37,865 bases of DNA from Micromonospora sp. MW-13 (GCF_003434305.1 NZ_QKKX01000024.1:1-37865), one strand, 5' to 3'; shown: positions 26,647 through 35,473, numbered from the stretch's first letter. Program-made: numbers and translations. Notes: a model not told the origin generated them from the sequence alone.

Positions 26647-29600
26647 CACACCGAGTCCTTCCAGGCGAAGGAGGGCGCGCTGGGTTCGGCCACGATCGAG
26701 ATGCCGTACAGCTCCCGAGACATGCACCGGACCAGTTCGGTGGTAGCGGCCTCGGCGTCGGCTTCGGGGACCATGGCCACGATCTCGTCGTGCACGGGCA
26801 GCACCACGCCGCCGGTCCAGCAGGTCTGGTCCCAGGCGAGCAGGGCGTCCACGAGCAGTTCGCGGGCGGTGCCCTGGATGGCGTAGTTCGCAGCCTTGTG
26901 CGGGTACTCGCGGGGCAGGTGGATAACCCGGCCGGCGTAGGTGGGCATCTGGGTGGCGCCGGAGCGGACCATCCGCTTCATCTCATCGGCCCACGCCACG
27001 TAGTCCGGGGCGATCTGCCGCAGCGCGTCCACGATGGCCTGCATGACCTCGGCGGACACCCCGAGCTGCCGGGCGAGGCTCTCGATGCCGCCGCCGTAGG
27101 CCCAGCCGAACACGCCGCGCTTGGCGGTGTACCGGTTGGCCTTGGTCCAGCCGGGGCCGAAGGCGAGTTCGGCGACTAGGGCGTGCAGGTCGACCCCCTC
27201 GCGGAGTTGCCGGATCAGTTCCGGGTCCTGGCTCAGCGCCGCCATGACCCGGATCTCCACACCGGAGAAGTCGGCGCTGACCAGGACGTGGCCCGGGTCG
27301 GCGGTGATGCAGGCCCGGACCCCGCCCTCCCGGGGGAGCTGCTGGAGGTTGGGGCGGACGCAGGACATCCGGCCGGTGTCGGTGCCGAGGGTGTAGACGG
27401 TGGGCCGAGCCCGGCCGTCGCCCGCCTCGCAGAGCACCCGGTAGGGCTCCAGGAAGGTGGTCAGCACGGTCTCGTGGTGCCGATAGTCGAGCACCGCGCT
27501 GATGAGGTCGCCGGCCAGTCCGGGGGTCGCCTTGAGGCCGTCGAGGACTCCGGCGGCCACGCTGGGTTGTCCCTGCGGGTGCCGGGCGCTCGGCTGGGTG
27601 CGGGGCAGGGTGACGCCCAGCTCGGTGAGCCGCTCGGCGAGTTGCCGGTCGCTGCCCGCGCTCTCGACTCCGAGCGCGCGGATCCGGTCAGCGGCGGCGT
27701 GCATGGCCGGGGTGTGCTCCGCCTCCAGGCGGGTGACCTGGTCGTGGTCCACTCGCAGGCCCCGGTGGGTGACCCGGGCGGTGATCCGCTGCACGGCCCG
27801 TTCCCGCTCGGTGACGGCCGGCGGGGGCTGCGGTAGCCGGACGGCCAGGGCGGCAGTGTCGAGGACGTCGGAGGCCGCGTAGCGGATCATCGTGGCGCAC
27901 GAGGAGTCGACCTGGGCCCACCCGGACCGCTCCACCGGGGTAAGGGCCTTGGTGTCGGTCAACCACCCGTGGACCTTGAACAGCACGGCACGGGTCTTGT
28001 CCGCCTCCGGCGCGGTCGCCGCCTCGCCCAACACCGTGCCGGCGAGCTGCTTGAGCCCGGGGTCGCTGCCGGTGCTGGTCGGGTCCGCCAGCTTGGCGGG
28101 GATGACCGTGTCGAACATCCGGTCCCACGCGGACTCGTCGAGCAGCCCGGCGTGGGCCAGCGGGACCAGGTCGGCGGTCGCGGAGTGGGCGTGCAGCCGG
28201 GGCGCGGCAGCCAGCGCGGTGCGGATCACCTCGGCCTGGACCGGGTCGGCCGGGTCGAGCACCACGGCGGCCTGCTCGTCGCCGAGCTGGACGGTGCGCA
28301 GCGCGGCGTTCGCGTGCCCGACCGGGTACCCGGAGGTCTCCACGTCCACCGTCAGCGCGCCGGCCCGGGCGATGGCCTCGGCGATGACCAGGCCGGCGGC
28401 TGCCGGCGTCAGGCCGGTGATGGTCCCGACCCGGTCCACGGCCACGGGCAGCGGCACCAACTCACCGGCAGCCGCCCTCCGGGCCTGCTCCCGCTCCGCT
28501 TCCTTCTGGGCCGCCTTGGTGTAACGCCCCGTAGTCGGGTTGGCCCGTCGAGCGGGCCGGTTCGACTCGGTGGCGGGTTGGTGGTCCGGTGATGGGTTCG
28601 GGAAACCCGTCACAGACCCCTGTTTGTCGAGGTCAGCCGCGACTTTTGGGGGGGTGGGTGTGACGGGTTCGGCCAAACCGCCTGTTTCCCCGAGAATTTC
28701 TGTGTCTTTGTGATCTTGGATGTTTTTAGAAGTTGTAGTTGTAGTAGTGGTACAACCCGTCACACCCGTCACATCACCACTAAAAAGTGTGCCCTGAGCT
28801 GGGATTTTGGGGTGTGACGGGTTGTCGGTTGAACCCGTCACCAACCCGTCACCAAACCCGTCACGCGGGGCGGGACCACCCGAGAGCGGTACCTGGTGCC
28901 CCGCACCAGGGTTCGAGGTGGGCATGACACCGAACCCGCCGCCGGTGGTCACACGCAGTTGCCTGTACCAGCCGTCACGACGGTGCTCCGGGGGGAAGTT
29001 CAGCTCGGTGAGCCGCCGGCCCCACTTCGTCATCGTGGGCCGGGTGGAGTCTCGGATGCCGTTATTGCGGCACCAGCCCACGAAGGACTCGTGCAGGGCT
29101 CCCGCCTTGGTGCCGGGCTCGTACGGCTCGCACAGGTCGGTGATCCAGCGCTGGATCGGGTCCTGATCGGCAGCGAGGAGGTCGGCCCGGTTGCGGATGT
29201 GCTCGGGGGCGGCGGCGGTCATGGCGCTGTCGGGGTTGTCGATCCACCGGGCCGCCTCGATGATCATGCGCCAGAGCACACCCGGGGCCTCGGCCCGCCA
29301 GGCCATGCCGCCGGTGTCCCCGATCGCGCGCCGGGCGGCCCGGACCGCGGTCTCGTCGCCTTCGCAGGGGATGAGGCGGACGCGGGCGCGGACGGCGGGG
29401 TCGGTCAGGGGCGGCTCGTCGTTGGCGGTGAGGACGAGGGTGTGGGTGGGGTTGAAGGTGACTGGGTCGGTGCGCATGGCGTTGCCGGTCAGCGCGGTGC
29501 CGCCGGTGAGCTGCTTGAGTCGCTCCTGGGCCCACCGGCCCTCGCGGGGGCCCTCGTCGATGAAGGCGAGCCGGCGGCCGAGCAGGGCGTAGACGATGCT

Positions 29601-31394
29601 GGCGTGGGCGTTGTCGCCGTTGCCGAGCAGTCGCGGGTCGGCGGACAGCGCGTAGGAGCCGAGCACGGTCATCAGCAGGTGGACGACCTGGCTCTTCCCG
29701 CGCCGTTCGGGGCCGAGCAGGATCGGCAGGGCGGCGTCGGGCACGCCGGTGACCGCGATGGCGAGCACGCGGATGGCCCAGGCGCGGACCTCGGGGTCGG
29801 GCCAGACGACCTCCAGGAAGGTGTCCCACAGCGGGGTGGGCACGTCGGCCGGGGCGACGGAGGCGCTGTGCAGGTGCGGGAGGCTGTGGTCGATCCAGGC
29901 GGGCACCGGACGGTCGGTGCTGGCGCGCAGGTCCCACGGCACCCCGCCGGCCCAGAGGATCCCCGGGTCGGTGTCGAGGTCACCCAGTCGCAGGGAGCAG
30001 GGGTGGGTGCCGGCGGCGACGGCGGCGTTCATGGTCGCGGCGACGCCGTTGCGCCCGGCGGTCATCATGAGGCGCTTGCGGCGGTCGGCCTGGCGGCGTT
30101 CGTCGCTGCCTTTCTCGGCCTCGGCGTCGCCCCGGGGCATCAGCTCGGCCAGCTCGTGCACGGCCCACTTGGTGAGGTCGCCGCGCACGTCCCACCGGTC
30201 GGGGCCGCGTAGCAGCCACGCGCCGGCGTCCACGGCGTAGCGCAGGACCGGCTGCATCCGGGCCAGGACGGCGGCGCTGAGGCCGTGGTCGAGGTCGGAG
30301 CGGGGGTCCCAGGTGTGCGCGCCGATCACCTCGCGCACCGACCACGGCACCGCCTCGCCGGGCACCGCCAGCGGCGGGCCGGGCAGGGAGCTGCCCGGGG
30401 TGGCGGGGGCCCACATCTCGCCGCCGGAGAAGCAGGGGTCCCGGTCGACCGGCGCGGTGCCGACGACGGTGACGGCCTTGCGGGCGGAGGTGAGCAGCAT
30501 CCGGTCGAACTCGCCTTCGCGGCCCTCGCCCGCGGTGAGGTCGCACCATTGCTCGCGCAGTTCCAGCAGGGCGGTGGCCGCGCCGGGGTGCCCGGTCGCG
30601 CCGAGCTGGACGAGGTGGTGGGTGCGGGCGGTGGCGGTGTCGTGCCGGGACCCGGACGCCGCCGCGTGCAGCTCGGCGACGGCCTTGCGGGCGGCGTCGG
30701 CTACCTCGGCGCACGGCTCGCGGTGGTCGGTCATAAGTGCGGTCAGCAGCGTCTGCCCCCGCCCGATGTCGGAGGCGGCCGGCCCGGCTTCGGTGGCGCC
30801 CTCGCGCAGGCCGGCCACCCACGCGTCGGGCAGCTCCGGCAGTTCGTTCGGCTTGGGGACGCTGGCGCTGACCGCGCCGGTCGGGTCGTACCAGCGGTAC
30901 GGGGCGGCGTCGGCGTCCGGGTTCACCGAGGGCCACACCACGGCGTACCGGTGGTGGCGCTGGATCACCTCGATGGCGTCGCCGAGGTTCGCCGCGTAGC
31001 GGCCGGCCGGCACCCGGTAGAACCGGATCCCCGACGGCCACTGCCGCGCGCTGGAACGCCAGGTCGGCGGCAGAGCGCCCCACCGTTGCTCGTACTCGGC
31101 CAGGGAGTCCGCACCGCGCTTGGCCACGGTGGCAGTGGTTCCGTCGGGCAGGGTCTTGACCTTGTCGTAGTGGTCGACGTCCAGGCCGATCACGCCATCG
31201 GGCATCCGCAGGGCGATCGAGTGTGCAGCGAGGCTGCCAGCCCAGGCGGTCAGGGTGGCGGGGTCGGTGTCGCGGCCGTCCGCGCCGGTGTACCCGACCG
31301 GTGGCGGCCACTTCGCGGCGACCGGCACCGGCAGGATGCAGGTCCAGCCGGCCAGGGCGTAGTCGGCGACGCCGTCCGCGTACGGCTGGGTCAC
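26646..31394 (-). CDS. Giant fused replication protein: Prim-Pol primase, SF3 helicase, 3'-5' exonuclease and family A DNA polymerase
   Basis: One uninterrupted frame of 1582 residues. Residues about 1-200 are a bifunctional primase-polymerase (GWTCILPVPVAAKWPP, DxD in GLDVDHYD at 71-77, then GIRFYRVPAG). Residues about 480-700 are an SF3/D5-like helicase: Walker A GPERRGKS (561-568), Walker B LAFIDEG (609-615), motif C LVLTANDE (653-660). Residues about 820-985 are a Thr/Pro/Gly-rich linker. Residues about 1000-1190 are a DEDD exonuclease (VDVETSG, D1017/E1019; later RYAASDVLDTAAL). Residues about 1200-1582 are a PolA palm/fingers: motif A SADFSGVEIR (1373-1382), motif B around RYTAKRGVFGWAYGG, motif C PVHDEI (1533-1538). 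The GTG at 31394 overlaps the RuvC-like stop (GTGA). DNA for the linker contains the iterons at 28605-28864. Two proteins by internal initiation cannot be excluded. Confidence 0.9.
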   Translation of the reverse strand: MTQPYADGVADYALAGWTCILPVPVAAKWPPPVGYTGADGRDTDPATLTAWAGSLAAHSIALRMPDGVIGLDVDHYDKVKTLPDGTTATVAKRGADSLAEYEQRWGALPPTWRSSARQWPSGIRFYRVPAGRYAANLGDAIEVIQRHHRYAVVWPSVNPDADAAPYRWYDPTGAVSASVPKPNELPELPDAWVAGLREGATEAGPAASDIGRGQTLLTALMTDHREPCAEVADAARKAVAELHAAASGSRHDTATARTHHLVQLGATGHPGAATALLELREQWCDLTAGEGREGEFDRMLLTSARKAVTVVGTAPVDRDPCFSGGEMWAPATPGSSLPGPPLAVPGEAVPWSVREVIGAHTWDPRSDLDHGLSAAVLARMQPVLRYAVDAGAWLLRGPDRWDVRGDLTKWAVHELAELMPRGDAEAEKGSDERRQADRRKRLMMTAGRNGVAATMNAAVAAGTHPCSLRLGDLDTDPGILWAGGVPWDLRASTDRPVPAWIDHSLPHLHSASVAPADVPTPLWDTFLEVVWPDPEVRAWAIRVLAIAVTGVPDAALPILLGPERRGKSQVVHLLMTVLGSYALSADPRLLGNGDNAHASIVYALLGRRLAFIDEGPREGRWAQERLKQLTGGTALTGNAMRTDPVTFNPTHTLVLTANDEPPLTDPAVRARVRLIPCEGDETAVRAARRAIGDTGGMAWRAEAPGVLWRMIIEAARWIDNPDSAMTAAAPEHIRNRADLLAADQDPIQRWITDLCEPYEPGTKAGALHESFVGWCRNNGIRDSTRPTMTKWGRRLTELNFPPEHRRDGWYRQLRVTTGGGFGVMPTSNPGAGHQVPLSGGPAPRDGFGDGLVTGSTDNPSHPKIPAQGTLFSGDVTGVTGCTTTTTTTSKNIQDHKDTEILGETGGLAEPVTPTPPKVAADLDKQGSVTGFPNPSPDHQPATESNRPARRANPTTGRYTKAAQKEAEREQARRAAAGELVPLPVAVDRVGTITGLTPAAAGLVIAEAIARAGALTVDVETSGYPVGHANAALRTVQLGDEQAAVVLDPADPVQAEVIRTALAAAPRLHAHSATADLVPLAHAGLLDESAWDRMFDTVIPAKLADPTSTGSDPGLKQLAGTVLGEAATAPEADKTRAVLFKVHGWLTDTKALTPVERSGWAQVDSSCATMIRYAASDVLDTAALAVRLPQPPPAVTERERAVQRITARVTHRGLRVDHDQVTRLEAEHTPAMHAAADRIRALGVESAGSDRQLAERLTELGVTLPRTQPSARHPQGQPSVAAGVLDGLKATPGLAGDLISAVLDYRHHETVLTTFLEPYRVLCEAGDGRARPTVYTLGTDTGRMSCVRPNLQQLPREGGVRACITADPGHVLVSADFSGVEIRVMAALSQDPELIRQLREGVDLHALVAELAFGPGWTKANRYTAKRGVFGWAYGGGIESLARQLGVSAEVMQAIVDALRQIAPDYVAWADEMKRMVRSGATQMPTYAGRVIHLPREYPHKAANYAIQGTARELLVDALLAWDQTCWTGGVVLPVHDEIVAMVPEADAEAATTELVRCMSRELYGISIVAEPSAPSFAWKDSV
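28605..28864. other. Iteron array, candidate replication origin
   Basis: Eight exact copies of ACCCGTCAC: direct at 28605, 28755, 28764, 28833, 28844 and 28856 (first base), and inverted as GTGACGGGT at 28660-28668 and 28814-28822. Spacings within groups are 9-12 bp, about one helical turn. Between 28681 and 28800 lies the most AT-rich stretch of the window, containing GAGAATTTCTGTGTC and a TTGTAGTTGTAGTAG run, suited to strand opening. The array lies inside the initiator/helicase-polymerase gene, in its linker. The layout matches iteron origins such as lambda ori inside gene O. Function is inferred. Confidence 0.8.
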
Positions 31395-31885
31395 AGGGCA
31401 CCGGCCTTGCGGCTCAGCGGGTCGGCCAGGCCGCAGTCCCGGACGGCGCAGAACAAGGCATGCCGGGCGGCGTCGCGGGCGTGCCGCATCCCCTTGGTCA
31501 GGTCCAGCAGCCCAGCGGCGCCTAGGCGGGTGTCGGTGGCCCAGGGCTTCACCTCGGCGGCCGAGCGGGCGTAGACCCGCCGCCACCGTCCTGCGCCGGC
31601 CCACGCCTCCAGCTCGCCGATCATGTTTCGTGTCTTCGCGCCGGCCGCCGCGCTGCTCGACTGTCCGGCTCGCCGGCCGACGACGAACCGCTCGTACGCC
31701 ACGACCTCAACCTCGGTCGCCGCGTTGATCCCCTCCAGCACGGTGCCCAGCAGCCCGGGCGTCACCTGCAACGCCTGGACGTCAACGAGCTGCGCGCTCT
31801 GGCCAGACCATTTGTCCCCAACGACCTTGAGCTGGAGCCGGACGATTCCCGGGAGTGGGCCCGGGTCGATGCCGATGACGTACAT
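31391..31885 (-). CDS. RuvC-like Holliday junction resolvase
   Basis: 164 residues. The first strand MYVIGIDPGPLPGIVRL carries the catalytic Asp of the RuvC/RNase H fold (Asp7). VEVVAYERFVVGRR supplies the second acidic residue, and the C-terminal helix KGMRHARDAARHALFCAV has the third. This arrangement matches phage RuvC-like nucleases that cut branched DNA before packaging or during recombination. The ATG at 31885 overlaps the helicase stop (TGATG) and the stop overlaps the replication-protein start (GTGA), so the three are co-translated. AAGGAAGG lies upstream of the ATG at suitable distance. Confidence 0.82.
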   Translation of the reverse strand: MYVIGIDPGPLPGIVRLQLKVVGDKWSGQSAQLVDVQALQVTPGLLGTVLEGINAATEVEVVAYERFVVGRRAGQSSSAAAGAKTRNMIGELEAWAGAGRWRRVYARSAAEVKPWATDTRLGAAGLLDLTKGMRHARDAARHALFCAVRDCGLADPLSRKAGAL

Positions 31886-33669
31886 CAGGCGGCCTTCCTT
31901 ATGTCGGCGTCTCGCCCTCCGAGGAGGTGGGTGACGATGCGCTTGTCCTGGAGCAGGTCGGCCAGTTGACCGGCCTTGTCGTAGAGCACCGCGCGTACGC
32001 GGGTGTCGATGGTGGCCGTGGCCACGATGTCGATGACCTCGATGGAGTCGTGGATTTCGCTGCCGATGCGGTGGCAGCGGTCCTCGGCCTGGACGGCCTC
32101 GACGAGGGACCAGGGCCGTTGGAGGAACACCACGGTCCGCGCGGCGGTCAGGGTCAGGCCGACCCCGCCGGCGCCGGTGGTGACGCAGAGCAGGTCGAGC
32201 TTGCCCTGCTGGAACGCCTCGACGGCCTCGCTGCGGGCCTTCGCCGACTGCCCGCCCATGACGTAGCCGACCTGGAGACCGGCCCGGGTGGCCTGCTCGC
32301 CGGCCAGCGCCATGAGCTGCCGGGACGGGGCGAACGCCACCACAGGGGAGCCGGGCCGCTCGGCGAGGACTTCGAGGAGCGCGTCGACCTTCCAGCTCGG
32401 CGCGGTGAGCTTCACCTCGACGTGCTCGCCCAGCTCCCCGTCGGCTCCGACCTGGAGGGTGACCGTGACGTCGGCCGCCGCGCTGGCGAGCTGCGAGAGC
32501 CGGGTGAGCTGGGCGAGCACCGACATGACCGACAGCTCGGTGCCGTCGGGCAGCTCGGCGAGCATCTGCTTCTCCAACTGGTCGTACGCCTTGCGGTACG
32601 GCGCGGGCAGGTCGACCTGGCGGACGCTGTAGACCTTCGGCGGGAGTTGGGTGAGCACGTCGGCCTTGGCGACTCGGCGGTGCTGGCCGAGCAGGGTGGC
32701 CCGGAACTCCGGTTCGGCGAGCTGGTTGAGGCCGATCACGCGGGCGCTGTAGTCGCCGGGGATGGTCTCGCAGTAGCGGGCCTTCCACCGCTCACCGGAT
32801 GGCCAGGCCGTCGGCGCGAGGGCCTCCAGGGTGGGCCAGAGGTCACCGGGGTGGTGGGTGATCGGGGTGCCGGACAGCGCGACGAAGTGGGCCGCCCGCT
32901 TGGCCAGCCGGCGGGCGGCGATGGACCGGGCCGCGCTGCTGGACTTGATCAGGTGGCACTCGTCCACGACGACCGACCGGACCCCGAGCCGGTCCAACGG
33001 CTTGCCCTTCGCGGCGTCCATCCGCGCGGTGTCGTAGCTGGCGACCACGACGTGCGCCGCCGTGCCGGCCGGCCGGGCCGCCAGCCGCCGCCGGTGCTCC
33101 GGGCTGCCCCGCCAGGCGTTGACCCGCCAGTCGGGGGCCCACGTCTTCCACGCCTCGACCCAGGGGTCCACGACGGACGCCGGGGCGATGACGACGACCG
33201 GGGCGACCTGGTGCCCGGCGGCGGCCCGCTCCAGCAGGCCCAGGATGGTGGTGATGGTCTTGCCTGCGCCCGGGTCGTCGAACAGCAGCGCCCGGCCAAG
33301 GCTGGCGATCATCCGCGCGCCCTCCACCTGGTACGGGCGGGGCGTCAACCCCTCGGGCAGGGTCACGGTCAGCTCGTCGCCGGTCTGGGTGCGGCGCCGC
33401 ATCTCCTCGGCCAGCCACGCCAGCAGCCGGGGTCCGGGCCGCCACGCCGCGCCGAAGGTGTGGGAGAGCTGCACGACCGCCGCCCAGGTGGTGGGCAGCA
33501 CCAGCGCGCCGGGCGGGTCGCTGGGCTTGATCAGCGGGGTGGCGAGCTGGAGCCGGGCCGCCATGTGGGCGATGGCCGGGTCCGAGCCGACGCCGATGAG
33601 CACGATGTGCGCGCCGTCGGCGCTCAGCTCACCGTGGAGAGCGGCCGACGGAGGCTCTGCGTACGTCAC
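31885..33669 (-). CDS. SNF2-type DEAD/DEAH helicase
   Basis: 594 residues from the GTG at 33669, chosen because GGAGG lies exactly five bases upstream; the GTG two codons earlier overlaps that RBS. An N-terminal ~100-residue phage-specific domain precedes the helicase core. Core motifs: RPYQVEGARM (Q-like), Walker A DDPGAGKT (about 132-138), ASYDTARMD, DECH box in VVVDECHLIKS (about 236-239), LSGTPITHHPGDLW, then helicase C domain with VVAFAPSRQLM, TTGAGGVGLTLTAARTVVFLQRPW and motif VI QAEDRCHRIGS. SNF2-like helicases next to RuvC and Cas4-like nucleases are frequent in phage replication/recombination modules, where they remodel branched DNA or displace proteins. Confidence 0.9.
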   Translation of the reverse strand: MTYAEPPSAALHGELSADGAHIVLIGVGSDPAIAHMAARLQLATPLIKPSDPPGALVLPTTWAAVVQLSHTFGAAWRPGPRLLAWLAEEMRRRTQTGDELTVTLPEGLTPRPYQVEGARMIASLGRALLFDDPGAGKTITTILGLLERAAAGHQVAPVVVIAPASVVDPWVEAWKTWAPDWRVNAWRGSPEHRRRLAARPAGTAAHVVVASYDTARMDAAKGKPLDRLGVRSVVVDECHLIKSSSAARSIAARRLAKRAAHFVALSGTPITHHPGDLWPTLEALAPTAWPSGERWKARYCETIPGDYSARVIGLNQLAEPEFRATLLGQHRRVAKADVLTQLPPKVYSVRQVDLPAPYRKAYDQLEKQMLAELPDGTELSVMSVLAQLTRLSQLASAAADVTVTLQVGADGELGEHVEVKLTAPSWKVDALLEVLAERPGSPVVAFAPSRQLMALAGEQATRAGLQVGYVMGGQSAKARSEAVEAFQQGKLDLLCVTTGAGGVGLTLTAARTVVFLQRPWSLVEAVQAEDRCHRIGSEIHDSIEVIDIVATATIDTRVRAVLYDKAGQLADLLQDKRIVTHLLGGRDADIRKAA

Positions 33670-33756
33670 GGTCACCTCCGTGGGTAGTCGGGAAGTCTGA
33701 GAAGGTCACCGCCCGACCCGGAGCGGGGAAGTGCCCCGGGTCGGACAGTCACCCGC

Positions 33757-34656
33757 TCAGGCCGCCTGGGCCGTCTGCTGGCCGGTGAGCTTGGCGAACA
33801 GCGCCGCCTGCTCCGGGTTGAAGCCGGCCGGGGCCGCCGCGGGCTGCTCGGCCACCTGCTGCGGGGCCTGCTGAACCGCCACCGGCTGCGGCATCGGCTG
33901 GGCGACCGGGACCTGCTGCTGCGGGATCGGCTGCGGCATGGGCTGGGCCGCCGGCGCCTGCTCCGGGACCCACTCCTCCTGCGGGCGACCCACCGGGTAG
34001 GCCGGGGCCGGAGCCGGGGCCGCCCCGCTGGGCCGGATGTACTCCACCCGGTACTGGTTGGCCGGGTTCATGTTCGGCACCGGCCGCTGACCGACCAGGG
34101 TCACCCGGATCGCCGCTCCCGCCTCCGGGGCGCCTGCCGGGGCTCCCGCCTCGGCCATGGCCCGGGCCAGCTCGTCGCGCGCCTGGCCCTTGACCCACCA
34201 GGTGGCGACCCCCTCGGGGTGCTCCGCGCTGGGCTGCACCTGCATCGGCACGACCATGACCAGCTTCGGCCGGCCGTCGCGGTAGGTCTGGACCTGCCCG
34301 GCGTTGTTGGTCTGGTGCCGCACGTCGGCGTTGGTGACCGGCCGCGCCACGATCCCCGCGTAGCTGGTCCCGATCGGCTTGCCGTTGAACTTCCACGCCG
34401 CGCCGCCGCCGGCCGACGGCTGCCCGAAGAACCCGTCCAGGGTCCCGGCCGGCGGGGGCGGGGTGGCCGGACCGGCCGGGAACTGCTGGGGACCGCCGTA
34501 GACGGCCGGGGCCTGCTGGGCGCCGGGGGCCACGCCGTACGGGTTGGCGTACGGGTTGGCCGGACCCTGCGGCTGGGCGTAGGCCGGCTGGACCGGGTAG
34601 GCGGGCTGGGTCGGGAACTGCGGCATCATCGGCTGGGTCGGGTAGTTCGGCTGCAT
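33757..34656 (-). CDS. Candidate phage ssDNA-binding/recombination accessory protein (Pro/Gln-rich)
   Basis: 299 residues. The N-terminal ~70 are Pro/Gln/Tyr-rich and disordered. A conserved core spans about 72-210: GTLDGFFGQP, AAWKFNGKPIGTSYAGIVARPVTNADVRHQT, GRPKLVMVVPMQVQPS, GVATWWVKGQARDELARAMAEAG, IRVTLVGQRPVPNMNPANQYRVEYI. The C-terminal ~90 are again Pro/Gln/Ala-rich. The core strands suggest an OB-fold, and disordered tails are typical of ssDNA-binding proteins. The place between a Cas4-like nuclease and a helicase fits this. AGGAGAAG precedes the ATG at 34656. I did not see a diagnostic motif, so this is a candidate name. Confidence 0.6.
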   Translation of the reverse strand: MQPNYPTQPMMPQFPTQPAYPVQPAYAQPQGPANPYANPYGVAPGAQQAPAVYGGPQQFPAGPATPPPPAGTLDGFFGQPSAGGGAAWKFNGKPIGTSYAGIVARPVTNADVRHQTNNAGQVQTYRDGRPKLVMVVPMQVQPSAEHPEGVATWWVKGQARDELARAMAEAGAPAGAPEAGAAIRVTLVGQRPVPNMNPANQYRVEYIRPSGAAPAPAPAYPVGRPQEEWVPEQAPAAQPMPQPIPQQQVPVAQPMPQPVAVQQAPQQVAEQPAAAPAGFNPEQAALFAKLTGQQTAQAA

Positions 34657-34672
34657 TTCTCTTCTCCTCGGA

Positions 34673-35473
34673 TCAGTTGTTCGGCCCGGGGCATCCGGGG
34701 CCGTTGTCGCGCTTGGACTGCGGTCGGTAGAAGGGGCAGAAGAAGCACATGTCGTCGTCAGGGGAGGTCGGAATGTCAGTGAGCGTCTTCGATCCGCTGA
34801 TCACGTTTTCTGCCATGGCCTTGCGGCGGTCGGTGAGTCGGAACACCTCCTCGATCAGGGCGTCGTCCTGCGCCCCCGTCGCCCGCTCCCAGACGTAGAG
34901 ACCGTCCAGGCTGGCTGCGGTGCGGGGGTAGGCGGCCAGCGCGACGCGCGTCACCGGCAGCCCGAGAATGCGGTAGCCCTTGCCGTAGAGCAGGAGCTGA
35001 ATCTGGTAGTGAATGGGCGGCCCGGAATTGCTTCGGACCTTCGCCATGGACGACTCACCGAGGATCTTGTGGTCGACCACGGCCGTTTCGACGGCGTCGT
35101 ACAGGTCGGCGGTGCCGGGGTGCTCCGGGTGCGGGGTGACCCGCTGCTCGGCCAGCCACCGGGGAAAGTCGAGGCCGGCGTTGGCGGCGGTGAAGGCGTC
35201 GGCCAGCCAGGCGTGCACCGCCGTGCCGACGATGCTGGCCCAGGGGTCCACGACGTGGTTGGTCGCGGGCAACCCGGCCAGCTTCCCGACCACCTGCCGG
35301 TCGCACGGCACCCCCAGCTCCGACGGGCCGAGGTGACGCTGCCGGTTGCGGGCCGAGCCGTTGGCCTGGTCCACCACCACCCGCCGCAGTTCAGAGGCGT
35401 ACCGGCTGGCCCAGGGCGTGTTGCCCCCGAGCCGGGCCGGGGCCGCACCCATGAACTCCTCGACGGTACTCAT
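34673..35473 (-). CDS. Cas4/RecB-like PD-(D/E)XK nuclease with Fe-S cysteines
   Basis: 266 residues. The nuclease motifs are in order: His87 (GTAVHAW), Asp123 (HPGTADLYD), Asp134-x-Lys136 (VVDHK) and HYQIQLLLYG with the Q-x(n)-Y motif (about 156-163). Four cysteines stand in the Cas4/AddB pattern: Cys57 (VPCDRQ) in the N-terminus, and Cys243, Cys246 and Cys261 (CFFCPFYRP, GCPG) in the C-terminus, for a 4Fe-4S cluster. Such phage exonucleases process DNA ends for recombination. No CRISPR array or cas1/cas2 is nearby, so a CRISPR role is unlikely. The ATG at 35473 overlaps the previous stop (ATGA). Confidence 0.85.
   Translation of the reverse strand: MSTVEEFMGAAPARLGGNTPWASRYASELRRVVVDQANGSARNRQRHLGPSELGVPCDRQVVGKLAGLPATNHVVDPWASIVGTAVHAWLADAFTAANAGLDFPRWLAEQRVTPHPEHPGTADLYDAVETAVVDHKILGESSMAKVRSNSGPPIHYQIQLLLYGKGYRILGLPVTRVALAAYPRTAASLDGLYVWERATGAQDDALIEEVFRLTDRRKAMAENVISGSKTLTDIPTSPDDDMCFFCPFYRPQSKRDNGPGCPGPNN

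Noticed and set aside
28600..28640. Separate polymerase gene starting within the linker
   Set aside because: A GTG with GGGG three bases upstream exists but the spacing is too short and no stop separates the halves. Kept only as a possible secondary start.
28605..28864. CRISPR array as an explanation for the repeats
   Set aside because: The repeat unit is only 9 bp, spacing is irregular, two copies are inverted, and no cas1/cas2 is near. An iteron origin fits better; the Cas4-like gene belongs to the recombination set.
31394..31604. Longer N-terminus (70 more residues) for the replication protein
   Set aside because: That extension overlaps the RuvC-like gene in a poor frame and is Arg/Pro-rich; the GTGA overlap at 31394 starts exactly at the Prim-Pol domain.
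31927..33687. A 586-codon plus-strand frame opposite the SNF2 helicase
   Set aside because: Shadow of the helicase gene; lacks domain motifs while the minus frame has all helicase motifs.
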